Source of the DNA: Acidimicrobiia bacterium
GTDB taxonomy: Bacteria; Actinomycetota; Acidimicrobiia; IMCC26256; JAMXLJ01
NCBI GenBank assembly: GCA_035651955.1
Contig: DASRES010000065.1
Location: forward strand, 1 to 64,000
Length of the DNA: 64,000 nucleotides
Reading direction: 5' to 3'
Shown here: positions 24,628-33,430 of the stretch, one piece after another
Layout of the letters: each line of letters opens with the position of its first letter
Position numbering within the stretch: position 1 is the first letter of the stretch
Notes under the pieces: model-generated
What the model was told of the DNA's origin: nothing
The model's database searches: none
Seen by the model: only the letters and a program-made list of their open reading frames with translations
Made by a program: the position numbers and the translations under genes

Positions 24628-26046
24628 TCAGGCCGCGATCGCCGCGAGCAACCGGGCACGGTCGGGACCTGCGGGCGGCAGGTCGCGCCAACCCGCGCCG
24701 AGCTCGATCGCCTTGTCCAGCACACCGGGCTGCGCGACCACGTCGTCCGGCAGCATCGTGACACCCGCGATCGACAGGAACGCGCGCAGGACGTCGGGGT
24801 CCTGTCCCGCCGCCGCTTCGAGCGCGTGCGTGATCTCCCATTCGGGGTCGCCGGGCTCGTAGGGCACGCCCTGCGCTTCCGCCTCCATCTCGGCGAGCCG
24901 GTTGCGATCGAACCGCAGCGTGGCGCGATACCAGGGCTCGACCGTCTCCTGCGTCTTCGCGTGCCAAGCGCGCGCGAGCTGGAGCGGGTCGTCGACCGGT
25001 TGGTCGCGCAGGACGTCGCGCAGCGCGAGCCCGTGCATGATCCCGATGCTGATCCCGCGACCGAGCGACGGGTTGGTGCACGCCCATGAGTCCGCCACCG
25101 CGACGACACCGGTCGCGACGGGCCTGCCGTCGACGAACAGCTCGCGGTGGCGGTCCTCGAGCTTCGCCATCACCGCGACCGTGTCGTCGAGCGGCTCGCC
25201 GTCGGCCCAGTGCGCGACGCGAGGGAACTCCTTCAACGCCGCGGACCACGTGTCCACGTCGCGCAGTGCCCGCATCGGCGCGTCGCGCGCGCTCGTGATG
25301 AAGCCGACGCCCCATGTGCCGTTGTCGGCGGGGAGCGTGAGGATGGACACCGATTCGTAGTGCTGGAGCAGCCCGCCGAGCGCGGGCGGGATCGAGCGGT
25401 CGGCCGAACGGAAGTGACGGCCGTAGTAGACGAACCCGGAGTCCTCGACCTCCTCCTCGACCGGGCGCGCGCCGACCGCGGCGAGCCACGACGGCAGCGG
25501 CGAGCGCCGACCCGTCATGTCCACGACGAGATCGGCACCGATCACCTCGCCGGTGCTCGTGCGCACGCCGGTGACGTGCGGGACGCCGTCGGCGGTCGGC
25601 GCGCCGGTCTCGAGACCGGCGACCGCGACGCCGCGTCGGATCGTCAGCCCCGCGGTCTCGGCCGCGACCGACGCGACGGCCGCCTCCATGACCGGGCGCC
25701 GACCGGTGACCGAGGTGAAGCGGTCGTCTCCGTCGCGCTCGCCGCCGTTGAGCTCCCGCGGCGCGAGCAGCACCGGGTTGTACCGGAGCGCGCCGAGACG
25801 CTCGGCCGCGTCGACGACCTCGGGGAGCTCGTCGTCCACGATCATCCGGAACCGGGGCAGGAAGTAGTGCAGCAGACGGAACTGGTTCACGCCCCGCCGC
25901 GCCCACGACGTCCAGGCGTCCTCGGCGGCGTCGGGTGGCGGTCCGTCGTCCCGCTCGAAAACGGTCACGTCGTTCCCGTCACGCGCGAGCAGCGTCGCGG
26001 TCGACATCCCGACGATCCCTGCGCCCACCACCACGATCCGTGCCAT
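24628..26046 (-). CDS. FAD-dependent monooxygenase-like flavoprotein
   Basis: A 472-residue protein beginning MARIVVVGAGIVGMSTATLL (GxGxxG dinucleotide-binding motif). FAD-contact regions follow: GADLVVDMTGRRSPLPSWLA and ADSWACTNPSLGRGISIGIM. The fold resembles group A aromatic/alkene monooxygenases, including styrene-monooxygenase-like enzymes, and halogenases. The halogenase-specific WxWxIP motif is not seen. ATG at 26046 is chosen because the dinucleotide fold starts there and GCGGGGG lies upstream. It is probably in an operon with the epoxide-hydrolase-like gene. Region 26047-26277 shows no gene. Confidence 0.8.
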   Translation of the reverse strand: MARIVVVGAGIVGMSTATLLARDGNDVTVFERDDGPPPDAAEDAWTSWARRGVNQFRLLHYFLPRFRMIVDDELPEVVDAAERLGALRYNPVLLAPRELNGGERDGDDRFTSVTGRRPVMEAAVASVAAETAGLTIRRGVAVAGLETGAPTADGVPHVTGVRTSTGEVIGADLVVDMTGRRSPLPSWLAAVGARPVEEEVEDSGFVYYGRHFRSADRSIPPALGGLLQHYESVSILTLPADNGTWGVGFITSARDAPMRALRDVDTWSAALKEFPRVAHWADGEPLDDTVAVMAKLEDRHRELFVDGRPVATGVVAVADSWACTNPSLGRGISIGIMHGLALRDVLRDQPVDDPLQLARAWHAKTQETVEPWYRATLRFDRNRLAEMEAEAQGVPYEPGDPEWEITHALEAAAGQDPDVLRAFLSIAGVTMLPDDVVAQPGVLDKAIELGAGWRDLPPAGPDRARLLAAIAA

Positions 26047-26277
26047 CGAGTACCCCCGCCTACGAGGGACGCGGACGACAGTCGCGCCCGCGTCACCGGA
26101 TGGAGTTCGCTCCCGCCGCACCGGTCGGATCACCGCGCCGCCCGAACGCTACGCCCGGACCTTCGTGACGTCGACGGTGACTGCGTTCACAACGGCCGGA
26201 CCGCCAGGCCGACGACCTGCTCGCCGGGATGGCCACCGATCCTGCGTGCCGCGTGGCGGAGCGAGCGGTACGGCCGG

Positions 26278-28458
26278 TCAGCCGAGCGCGAGCGAGGGGA
26301 CGCCGTAGACGACGCGCTCGTAGTCGCCGAGCATCCGCGTCGCGCAGAATCGCGGGCCGATCGTGCGCAGCGATGCCTTGACGCGTCGCAGCCAGTCGTG
26401 CGGGATGTCGTCGCCGTCCCGTCGCGCGAACAACGGGACGATTTCGTCTTCGAGGATGTCGAGCAGCGACGTGGCGTCGCGCAGGTCCCGTGTCGCGTCG
26501 TCGTCCGTGGCACGGTCGGCGCGGTCGGCGGACCGGCCACCGTCGACCGCCCATCCGTTCCCGCCGTCGTAGGCCTCGGCCCACCACCCGTCGAGGATGC
26601 TGACGTTGAGGCCGCCGTTCAACGCGGCCTTCATGCCGCTCGTGCCGCTGGCCTCGAAGGGCGGTCGGGGGACGTTCAGCCAGACGTCGCACCCGGCGAC
26701 GAGCGGCGCCGCGATCGCCATGCCGTAGTCCTCGAGGAACGCGACACGGCCCGAGATCCCGGCTTCGCCCTTCAGCGCGAACAGCGACTCCGCGACGCGT
26801 TTCGCGTCCTCGTCGAGCGGGTGCGCCTTCCCGGCGAGCACGAATTGCAGACGCTCGCGCACGAGCGTGACCGCCCGTGCGGGGTCGAGCGAGAGGAGGT
26901 GCAGCCGCTTGTACGTCGCGAGCCGTCGCGCGAAGCCGACAGTGAGCCGTGACGGCTCGAACGTCGACGCCGCCGCCGCGACGTAGTCGAGTGGTTCGCC
27001 GCGCGCGAGGCGGTCACGCGTGCTGCGCTCGCGGACGCAGTCGACGAGCCGCGCGCGCAGCTCGTCGCGCACGGCCCACAGCTCGGCGTCGGGGATGCCG
27101 TCGACGCCGGCCCACGTGGCCGGCTCGTCCGGGTGGTCGAGCCAGTCGCGGCCGAGGTGGCGCGCCAGCAAGGACTGCATCGCGGGCGCCATCCAGGTCG
27201 GGAGGTGCACGCCGTTCGTCACGTGACCGATCGGGACGTCGTCGAGCGCTCGACCGGGGAACATCGGTTGCCACATCGCGCGCGCGACACCGCCGTGCAC
27301 CGCGCTGACACCGTTCGTCGAACGGCTCGTACGGATCGCGAGGGGCGTCATGCCGGGCGGCTCGTCGGCATCGTCGGGATCGATGCGCGCGAGACGGAGC
27401 AGCCCGTCGTGACCGACACCGAGGTCGTCGACGAGGTCGCCGAGCACGGCCATGAGCTCGGTCTCGGCGTAGGTCTCGTTGCCGGCCGGGACCGGAGTGT
27501 GCGTCGTGAAGACGACGCGCGAGCGCGCGACTGCGAGCGCGTCGTCGAACGAGCGGCCGTCGCCGGTCAGCTCGTGCGCGAGCTCGAGCGTCGCGAGCGC
27601 CGGGTGACCCTCGTTCAGGTGGACGACCTCCGGTTCGATCCGGAGCGCGCGCAGCGCCCGCATGCCACCCACTCCGAGCAGCGCGTACTGCGCGAGCCGG
27701 ATCTCACGGTTCCCTTCGTACAGGCGCCCGGTGATGAAGCGGGCCAACGGCGAGTTGCGCGCGTCGTCGGCGTCCAGCAGGTACAGCGGGACGCGGCCGA
27801 CGTCGGTGCGCCAGACGCGCGCGACGACGTTCTCGCCCCGGATCGGCACGGTCACGGTGACCGGCTCACCGTCGTCGCCGGTGACGAGCACGGTGGGCAG
27901 CTGCTCCGGGTCGACGTCCGTCCAGTACTCGTGCTGCTTGCCCCGGGGGTCGAGCCGCTGGTGGAAGTAGCCGTGCCGGTAGAGCAGCCCGACGCCGACC
28001 ATCGGGAGGCCGCGGTCCGACGCCTCCTTCAAGATGTCGCCGGCGAGGACGCCGAGCCCGCCCGAGTAGATCGGTAGCGACGCGTGCACGCCGAACTCCG
28101 CGCAGAAGAACGCGATCGGTCGCGCGACGTCGCCGGTGGCGTACGGGCCTTCACGGCTCACCGCGTTCGCGAGCGCGCGCACCCGCGCCTGCATCCCGGG
28201 CGTCGCGGCCACCGCAGCCAGCGTCGTACCGGGCGTCTCGCGCAGCAGCCGGACCGGGTTCTGGTTCACGCGCGCGAAGCGCTCGGCGTCGACGGCCGCG
28301 AACGTCTCTGCACCGTCGCGTGTCCACGACCACCGGTAGTCGAACGCGACGCCGGCAAGGTCGCGCAGCTCGTCGGGAAGCCGTGACGCCAATGCCGCGA
28401 CCGCGGCGGCGACGTCGCGGTCGCCGGCATACGGCGCGCGCGGGGAGCCGTCGGCCAT
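26278..28458 (-). CDS. glgP: Alpha-glucan phosphorylase, short GlgP type
   Basis: About 726 residues. It has an N-terminal DUF3417-type region (LAGVAFDYRWSWTRDGAETF), then FFCAEFGVHASLPIYSGGLG, EVVHLNEGHPALATLELAHE and the pyridoxal-phosphate segment PPFEASGTSGMKAALNGGLN with the cofactor Lys. It releases glucose-1-phosphate from glycogen or maltodextrin in the cytoplasm. ATG at 28458 or GTG at 28467 are both possible, neither with a clear ribosome site. No other glycogen gene is adjacent. Confidence 0.92.
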   Translation of the reverse strand: MADGSPRAPYAGDRDVAAAVAALASRLPDELRDLAGVAFDYRWSWTRDGAETFAAVDAERFARVNQNPVRLLRETPGTTLAAVAATPGMQARVRALANAVSREGPYATGDVARPIAFFCAEFGVHASLPIYSGGLGVLAGDILKEASDRGLPMVGVGLLYRHGYFHQRLDPRGKQHEYWTDVDPEQLPTVLVTGDDGEPVTVTVPIRGENVVARVWRTDVGRVPLYLLDADDARNSPLARFITGRLYEGNREIRLAQYALLGVGGMRALRALRIEPEVVHLNEGHPALATLELAHELTGDGRSFDDALAVARSRVVFTTHTPVPAGNETYAETELMAVLGDLVDDLGVGHDGLLRLARIDPDDADEPPGMTPLAIRTSRSTNGVSAVHGGVARAMWQPMFPGRALDDVPIGHVTNGVHLPTWMAPAMQSLLARHLGRDWLDHPDEPATWAGVDGIPDAELWAVRDELRARLVDCVRERSTRDRLARGEPLDYVAAAASTFEPSRLTVGFARRLATYKRLHLLSLDPARAVTLVRERLQFVLAGKAHPLDEDAKRVAESLFALKGEAGISGRVAFLEDYGMAIAAPLVAGCDVWLNVPRPPFEASGTSGMKAALNGGLNVSILDGWWAEAYDGGNGWAVDGGRSADRADRATDDDATRDLRDATSLLDILEDEIVPLFARRDGDDIPHDWLRRVKASLRTIGPRFCATRMLGDYERVVYGVPSLALG

Positions 28459-28523
28459 GCGGCTCACAGTACCGGCCGCCGCGCGCCGGTCCGTTCACGC
28501 GCGCGCTACGCGAGCGTGAACGC

Positions 28524-29546
28524 TCAGGTCCCTCGGCGACGCAGCCCCGCCGCGTCGTACACGGCGTCGACGACACGCATGTTCGCGACCGAGTCGACCG
28601 GCGGGGTCAGGTTGCGCGCACGGTCACCGCGCACGGCGTCACGGAACGCTTCCAGCTGGTACGAGTAGGTTGGTGTCCGGCTGCCTGCGACGCGCTCCCG
28701 GCGACGGCCGCCGCCCGCGCCGCGCGTCCACACGGTCAGCCGGTGGTAGAGGTGCGGTCCAGTGGGGTTGAACAGCCGCAGCTCGCCGTCGTCACCGCCG
28801 ACCGTGACGCCGATCCGCAGCAACGTGCTCGACCACAGCGCGCACGTCATCTTGCCCTCCGCACCGCTCGGCAACGTGAACGTCGCCTGCATCCACCGGT
28901 CGACGTCCGGCGACGCGAGCCGGGCGCGCGCGAGCTTCACCGACGGCTCCTCGCCCGACGCCGTGCGCAGCATGTGGATCGCGTAGCAGCCGACGTCCAT
29001 GACGGAGCCGCCGGCGAGGTCGTAGCGGTAGCGGATGTCGCGCGGGAGGGGCAGCGGGATGCACATGGCGGTCTCGACGCGGCGAACCGTCCCGAGCACG
29101 CCGCTGTTCACGATGTCGACCATCCGCTGCGCGACCGGGTGGTACCGGTAGTGGAACGCCTCCATCACGACCAGATCGGGGTGCGCGTCGGCGAGCGCTC
29201 GTACATCCTCGGCCTCGTCGGCGTTCGCGGTGAAGGGCTTCTCGCACAGCACGTGCTTGCCGGCCTCGAGCGCGCGCTTCGTCCACTTGGCGTGGAGGCC
29301 GTTGGGCAGCGGTACGTAGACGGCGTCGACGTCGGGAGCGGCGACCAGCGCGTCGTACGTGTCGAGCACGCGGTCGACGCCGTGCTTCTTCGCGAACGCG
29401 TGGGCGCGCTCGCGGTCTCGCGCCGCGACCGCCGTCACGTGCACGCCGTCGACGGCGCGCGCAGGCTTCACGACCGCCGCGGGCGCGATGCGCGCGGCTC
29501 CGAGGATCCCGATCCGCAGGTCGTCCGTCGATGACTCGGGTGACAT
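28524..29546 (-). CDS. Gfo/Idh/MocA-family NAD(P)-dependent oxidoreductase
   Basis: A 340-residue protein with an N-terminal Rossmann fold (LRIGILGAARIAPAAVVKPA), EKPF (GKHVLCEKPFTANADEAE, carrying the conserved Lys) and the C-terminal substrate domain with DVGCYAIHMLRTASG, where D/G/H residues line the active site. The family oxidises or reduces sugars, inositols or pseudo-sugars; trans-1,2-dihydrobenzenediol dehydrogenase-like members are also close. ATG at 29546 is preferred over GTG at 29558. Transcribed in the same direction as glgP, 66 bp upstream of it. Confidence 0.87.
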   Translation of the reverse strand: MSPESSTDDLRIGILGAARIAPAAVVKPARAVDGVHVTAVAARDRERAHAFAKKHGVDRVLDTYDALVAAPDVDAVYVPLPNGLHAKWTKRALEAGKHVLCEKPFTANADEAEDVRALADAHPDLVVMEAFHYRYHPVAQRMVDIVNSGVLGTVRRVETAMCIPLPLPRDIRYRYDLAGGSVMDVGCYAIHMLRTASGEEPSVKLARARLASPDVDRWMQATFTLPSGAEGKMTCALWSSTLLRIGVTVGGDDGELRLFNPTGPHLYHRLTVWTRGAGGGRRRERVAGSRTPTYSYQLEAFRDAVRGDRARNLTPPVDSVANMRVVDAVYDAAGLRRRGT

Positions 29547-29572
29547 GCACGCGGACACTACGACGCGCGCGA

Positions 29573-29604
29573 CACGCCGCCCCGGTGCGAACCGGGGCGG
29601 CGTG
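29573..29604. terminator. Strong hairpin after the first WGGLH-repeat gene
   Basis: CACGCCGCCCCGGT (29573-29586) pairs perfectly with ACCGGGGCGGCGTG (29591-29604) around a GCGA loop. The 14-bp GC stem lies 27 bp downstream of the minus-strand gene ending at 29631 and should stop its transcript before the oxidoreductase gene. Confidence 0.75.
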
Positions 29605-29630
29605 CGTCGCGCGTGGCGGAACGGACGACG

Positions 29631-31073
29631 TCAGTTGGCGACCGTCACGCCCCGGGCGATGTCCCAACCGGTCCAGTACGGCGCGTTGCCCGGCGGGGCC
29701 GGAACCGCGGTGCCCGAGCCGACGTCGAAGCCGTGCAGACCACCCCATCCGTCGAGCACGAAGCCGCCCGAGCCGTCGGTGATCACGGCCGCGCCCCGGG
29801 TGATCGCCCAGTTGGGCCAGTACGGGCCGAGCACGGACGGTGCCGGTGCCGCGTGGCCATTGATCCCGAACGGGTGCAGGCCACCCCAGGCGTCGAGCAC
29901 GTATCCGCCGGTGCCGTCGGGCAGGATCGCCACGCCCCGGGCGACGTCCCAGCCGGTCCACGACGGGCCGCCCGTCGCGAAGGGCAGGGCGTTCCCGCCG
30001 GTCGCGAACGGGTGCAGGCCGCCCCAGCCGTCGACGACGAACCCACCGGTGCCGTCGGGCAGCATGGCGACGCCGCGCGCGATGTCCCACCCGGTCCAGT
30101 ACCCGGTCGTGTGGAACGTCGGCACCGTGCCACCGTTCACCCGGAAGCCGTGCAGGCCGCCCCACCCGTCGAGGACCGCGCCCCAGCCGTTCGCGGTGCT
30201 CGCGGTGACACCGCGTGCGATGTCCCAGCCGACCCAGTACGGGCCACCCGTCGCCGTCGGCGCGGTCGTGCCCTCGGAGAAGGCGTGGAGACCGCCCCAT
30301 CCGTCGACGACCCAGCCGGCCGCGCTCACGGCGCGCGACGGCGGCGGGGGCGGCGGGGGAGGTGTCGTGGGCGTGATCCACGGCGACCAGTCGACGCCGA
30401 GGTCGGGTGCGTAGTCACTCGCGTACGCGCCGCTGGTGCCGTACGGGTCGAGGTCCACCATCATGAACGCGTCGACCTTGATCGGGCCCGTCCCGCCGAG
30501 GCACGCGGCGGGGAAGCTGATCGTGTAGCCGCCCGACGCCGAGAAGCTCCCGTGCACCTGGCCCGGACACAGCTGGGTGTTGAGGTCGGACGTCATGAGG
30601 TCGGCGCCGTAGGCCGTGAGGAACGCGTCGAAGTCGTCGACGCCGTCACCAGTCACGTCGATGCCCCACTCCGTCCCGGTGACCCCCGCCCACGTCGACG
30701 GGTCGGTCATCGCGAGCGTCTTCAACGACAGCGTGATCGTGTTCGTGTTGTAGTAGACGGCCCACGGACCGATGTCCGCCCGCGGGTCGCTGTCGGGCCA
30801 TGTGTCACCGTACGGGTCGGCGGCCTGGTACGACCCGACCGCGTCCGCATGTAGCCGTGTGGACGTCGCGCCGACCGACCCACCTTCACCGCCGCGCGCG
30901 TCCGCCATGTGCTGCGCGAGCTCGTGCACCCGCGCCGTCTGCGATGCCACGTCCGGCGGGGGCGGCGCGTCCGCGGCATGCGCGGACGCGGCCCCCGGGA
31001 GCGCGGCGACCATCACGGCCGTGAGCGACGCCGCCGCCACGGCCGACGAGATCCGCCGGACCTTCCGCGCCAC
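29631..31073 (-). CDS. Secreted protein with five WGGLH/YW-GWDIARG repeats (form 1)
   Basis: 480 residues from the GTG at 31073 (AAGGG upstream). A signal peptide (SAVAAASLTAVMVAALPGAA-SA) is followed by a ~210-residue domain I do not recognise, with aspartate-rich GIDVTGDGVDDFDAF and two Cys. A polyproline linker (PTTPPPPPPPP) leads to five C-terminal repeats of 45-47 residues: (V/L)(V/L)D(G/A)WGGLH(P/G/A)F...YW.GWDIARGV. Regular five-fold repeats of this length are compatible with a five-bladed beta-propeller as in tachylectin-2; that is inference. A paralogue with the same five repeats lies at 43894-44862. Likely exported and possibly carbohydrate-binding. Confidence 0.8.
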   Translation of the reverse strand: MARKVRRISSAVAAASLTAVMVAALPGAASAHAADAPPPPDVASQTARVHELAQHMADARGGEGGSVGATSTRLHADAVGSYQAADPYGDTWPDSDPRADIGPWAVYYNTNTITLSLKTLAMTDPSTWAGVTGTEWGIDVTGDGVDDFDAFLTAYGADLMTSDLNTQLCPGQVHGSFSASGGYTISFPAACLGGTGPIKVDAFMMVDLDPYGTSGAYASDYAPDLGVDWSPWITPTTPPPPPPPPSRAVSAAGWVVDGWGGLHAFSEGTTAPTATGGPYWVGWDIARGVTASTANGWGAVLDGWGGLHGFRVNGGTVPTFHTTGYWTGWDIARGVAMLPDGTGGFVVDGWGGLHPFATGGNALPFATGGPSWTGWDVARGVAILPDGTGGYVLDAWGGLHPFGINGHAAPAPSVLGPYWPNWAITRGAAVITDGSGGFVLDGWGGLHGFDVGSGTAVPAPPGNAPYWTGWDIARGVTVAN

Positions 31074-31230
31074 TGATGTGCCCTTTCCGTGCGCGCTCGC
31101 GGCCGTCACGGCCGGTCCCCAGGGGCGGGAACGGCGCACCCGTCAGGATGCGCTCAGCGACGCGCCAGAACCAGGGCCTTTCGAACCATTTTCATGTTCC
31201 GTACGAAGCGGTCATATCGTCCAGCCGGGA

Positions 31231-32586
31231 TCACGTCCTCGGGAAGCCCTGGAGCCGGACCTCGTTCGCGGGGTCGCAGTTGAAGATGCCGTTGTTCGGC
31301 TTGGTGATCTTCGTGTCGACCGCGAACCCCTTCGACGTCGCGTGCAGCAGCACGAAGCAGTCGCCGCCCGCGTTGGGCCCGTTGCCGGGGTTGAACGGCG
31401 CGTGCAGACCCCCGCCGTCCCAGTTCGTCACTCCGTTCGCGTGGTCGAGGACGCACTGGCGTGTCACGTGCGAGCCGCAGGCCTTCACGCTCTGTGCCCA
31501 CAGCAACCACGACGAGGTCGCGTTGACGCCGAGCTCCTTCGGCTTCGCGCCGTTGACGTACTTGTTCAGGTTGTCGATGTACAGCTTCGTCGCCGGGTGC
31601 TGCGCCGCCGTCTCGAACGGGTTGATGTACGCGGTCACGTACACCTGGCCCTGGTCGAGTGCCGTCCCCGCGTCCGAGATCAACGACGGGTCGTACACGT
31701 TCGGCTGCAGGATCGAGTACTTCGGGACGTACCCGAGCTCCTGCATCGCCTTGTACGCAGGCGCCACCTGACCGGGCGCCGACTCCATCAGGAAGGCCTG
31801 GACGTTCTTCGTCTGCACGTTCTGCGCGTACGGCCGCCAGTTGTCGACCACCAGCGGGAGCTCGTCGTAGTAGACGACCTTCCAGCCCTCGAGCTCGGCT
31901 GCCGCACGGTCCTTCTTGCCCTGGTCGTTGATCGACTGGAACTGGCTGCTCAGCAGGCCGAAGTGCTCCGTCGCCGCCGGGTCGTACTTGTTGAGCATCC
32001 GGAACGCGCCCGTCGCGAGGCTCACGTCGCGCGGGTTCGGGATCGCCGGCACCGTCATCGGCGCGCTCACCGCGGCGGCCGACACGTCGTACGCCGGGAA
32101 CTCGGGCAGCTTGCACTTCACGCGCTGGTCGACGCCCGTGCCGTCGAGACCCTCACCGTTGCCGATGAGCGCGAAGTCGACCGCGCACGCCTGGATCATG
32201 CGCGCCGCGACCTCCGTCAGCTTGGAGTCCCACTTGTCGAGCTGCAGCTTGCGACCGAGGATCCCGCCCGCCGCGTTGCACCAGCCGACGAACGCGTCGG
32301 CCGCGTCGAAGAGCTCCTGGTCCAGTCCCGGCTGCGCGGTCGCGCCCGGATCGGCCATCGTCCCGACCCGGATCGACGTGTCGGTGACCCCTTGGTCGGT
32401 GGCGCCCTTCGCGCTGCCGGGGCCGCACACGGCCTTCAACGTCCCGAAGTCACCCGAGGCGGCCGACGATCCCGACGACGTCGACGTCGAGCTGCTCTTG
32501 CTGCTCGAGCGACTGCAGCCGGCCGCGGCCATGGCGACCACGACCGGGACCACCCACCACCGCGCCCGGTGTGCGAGCTTCGTCAT
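31231..32586 (-). CDS. Branched-chain-amino-acid-type (Liv family) substrate-binding lipoprotein
   Basis: A 451-residue protein with lipobox AAGC24 after WWVVPVVVAMA, a Ser-rich linker, then a type I periplasmic-binding fold (VTDTSIRVGTMADPGATAQP; FVGWCNAAGGILGRKLQLDK; LPEFPAYDVSAAA). In actinomycetes such lipoproteins often serve uptake of aromatic or alicyclic acids rather than amino acids. No Liv permease or ATPase gene is present in the window. ATG at 32586 has GAGAGGGG upstream. It follows the second crotonase gene by only 28 bp, so it is the last gene of the catabolic operon. Confidence 0.88.
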   Translation of the reverse strand: MTKLAHRARWWVVPVVVAMAAAGCSRSSSKSSSTSTSSGSSAASGDFGTLKAVCGPGSAKGATDQGVTDTSIRVGTMADPGATAQPGLDQELFDAADAFVGWCNAAGGILGRKLQLDKWDSKLTEVAARMIQACAVDFALIGNGEGLDGTGVDQRVKCKLPEFPAYDVSAAAVSAPMTVPAIPNPRDVSLATGAFRMLNKYDPAATEHFGLLSSQFQSINDQGKKDRAAAELEGWKVVYYDELPLVVDNWRPYAQNVQTKNVQAFLMESAPGQVAPAYKAMQELGYVPKYSILQPNVYDPSLISDAGTALDQGQVYVTAYINPFETAAQHPATKLYIDNLNKYVNGAKPKELGVNATSSWLLWAQSVKACGSHVTRQCVLDHANGVTNWDGGGLHAPFNPGNGPNAGGDCFVLLHATSKGFAVDTKITKPNNGIFNCDPANEVRLQGFPRT

Positions 32587-32614
32587 GTTCCCCTCTCCCC
32601 CCTCGCGATCCGTC

Positions 32615-33430
32615 TCACGTACCCGCTTGCAGCTCCCGCCAACGCGGTTCGCGCTTCTCGGCGACCGCGCGCGGCCCCTCCTCCTGGTCGGGGTGCCCCC
32701 ACATGGAGACGAGCTCGCGCGCGCCCGCCCGGCACGCCTCGGTGAGCCCGGTCTCGAGCGCGCCCCACAGCGCACGCTTCGTCGCTGCCATCGCGGCCGG
32801 CGAGTTGCGCGCGATCTTCTCGGCGAGCGCCTGCGCCTCGTCACGCAGACGGTCGGGCGGGTCGACGATCTGGCTGATCATCCCGAGCTCGTACGCGCGC
32901 TGTGCGGAGATCCGCTCGTAGCGGCCGACGAACGCCATGCGCATGACCGCTTCCGCGGGAACCTTGCGCAACAGCCCGATCGCCTCGATGGCGACGACCT
33001 GTCCCACGGAGACGTGCGGGTCGAAGAACTGCGCGTCGGACGCCGCGATGACGATGTCCGCGTCCGCGATCCAATGGAACCCGCCGCCTGCGCAGATGCC
33101 GTTCACCGCGGTGATGACCGGCTTCCAGACGTGCTGGTGCCACGCGGTGAAGTGCAGGTCCCAGTCCTCGACGGACTGCCGGTACCGCTCCATCCCGACC
33201 CCGTCCGTCGCGATCTCGGTGACGTCGACGCCGGTCTGGAACGCGCGTCCCTCGCCCGTGTGCACGATGACGCGCACCTCGGGGTCGTGGTTCAGCGTGT
33301 CCCATGCGACCGCGAACTCGTCGCGCATCTTCGCCGACATCGCGTTCAGCTGCTCGGGCCGGTTGTTGAGCAGCCACCCAACCGGGCCGCGCCGCTCCAG
33401 GCGCAGGCACTCGAGCTCCGGATAGCTCAC
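32615..33430 (-). CDS. Crotonase-fold enoyl-CoA hydratase-like enzyme with His/His active-site substitutions (copy 2)
   Basis: A 271-residue crotonase. The oxyanion loops are intact (GRAFQTGVDV and NGICAGGGFH). The positions of rat crotonase Glu144 and Glu164 hold His119 (CAGGGFHW) and His139 (FFDPHVSVG), exactly 20 residues apart. Hydration of a plain enoyl-CoA is therefore doubtful; hydrolase, isomerase or ring-cleaving chemistry is possible. A GTG start at 33430 overlaps the upstream crotonase stop by 4 bp. The last ~90 residues are nearly identical to the neighbouring copy (AQALAEKIARNSPAAMAATK). Confidence 0.85.
   Translation of the reverse strand: MSYPELECLRLERRGPVGWLLNNRPEQLNAMSAKMRDEFAVAWDTLNHDPEVRVIVHTGEGRAFQTGVDVTEIATDGVGMERYRQSVEDWDLHFTAWHQHVWKPVITAVNGICAGGGFHWIADADIVIAASDAQFFDPHVSVGQVVAIEAIGLLRKVPAEAVMRMAFVGRYERISAQRAYELGMISQIVDPPDRLRDEAQALAEKIARNSPAAMAATKRALWGALETGLTEACRAGARELVSMWGHPDQEEGPRAVAEKREPRWRELQAGT

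Noticed and set aside
31180-31194. TGAAAATG-containing sequence (minus strand) upstream of the form 1 repeat gene, like a Zur box
   Set aside because: One half matches the actinobacterial Zur consensus TGAAAATGATTTTCA but the other does not (about 11 of 15), and it is 107 bp from the start codon.
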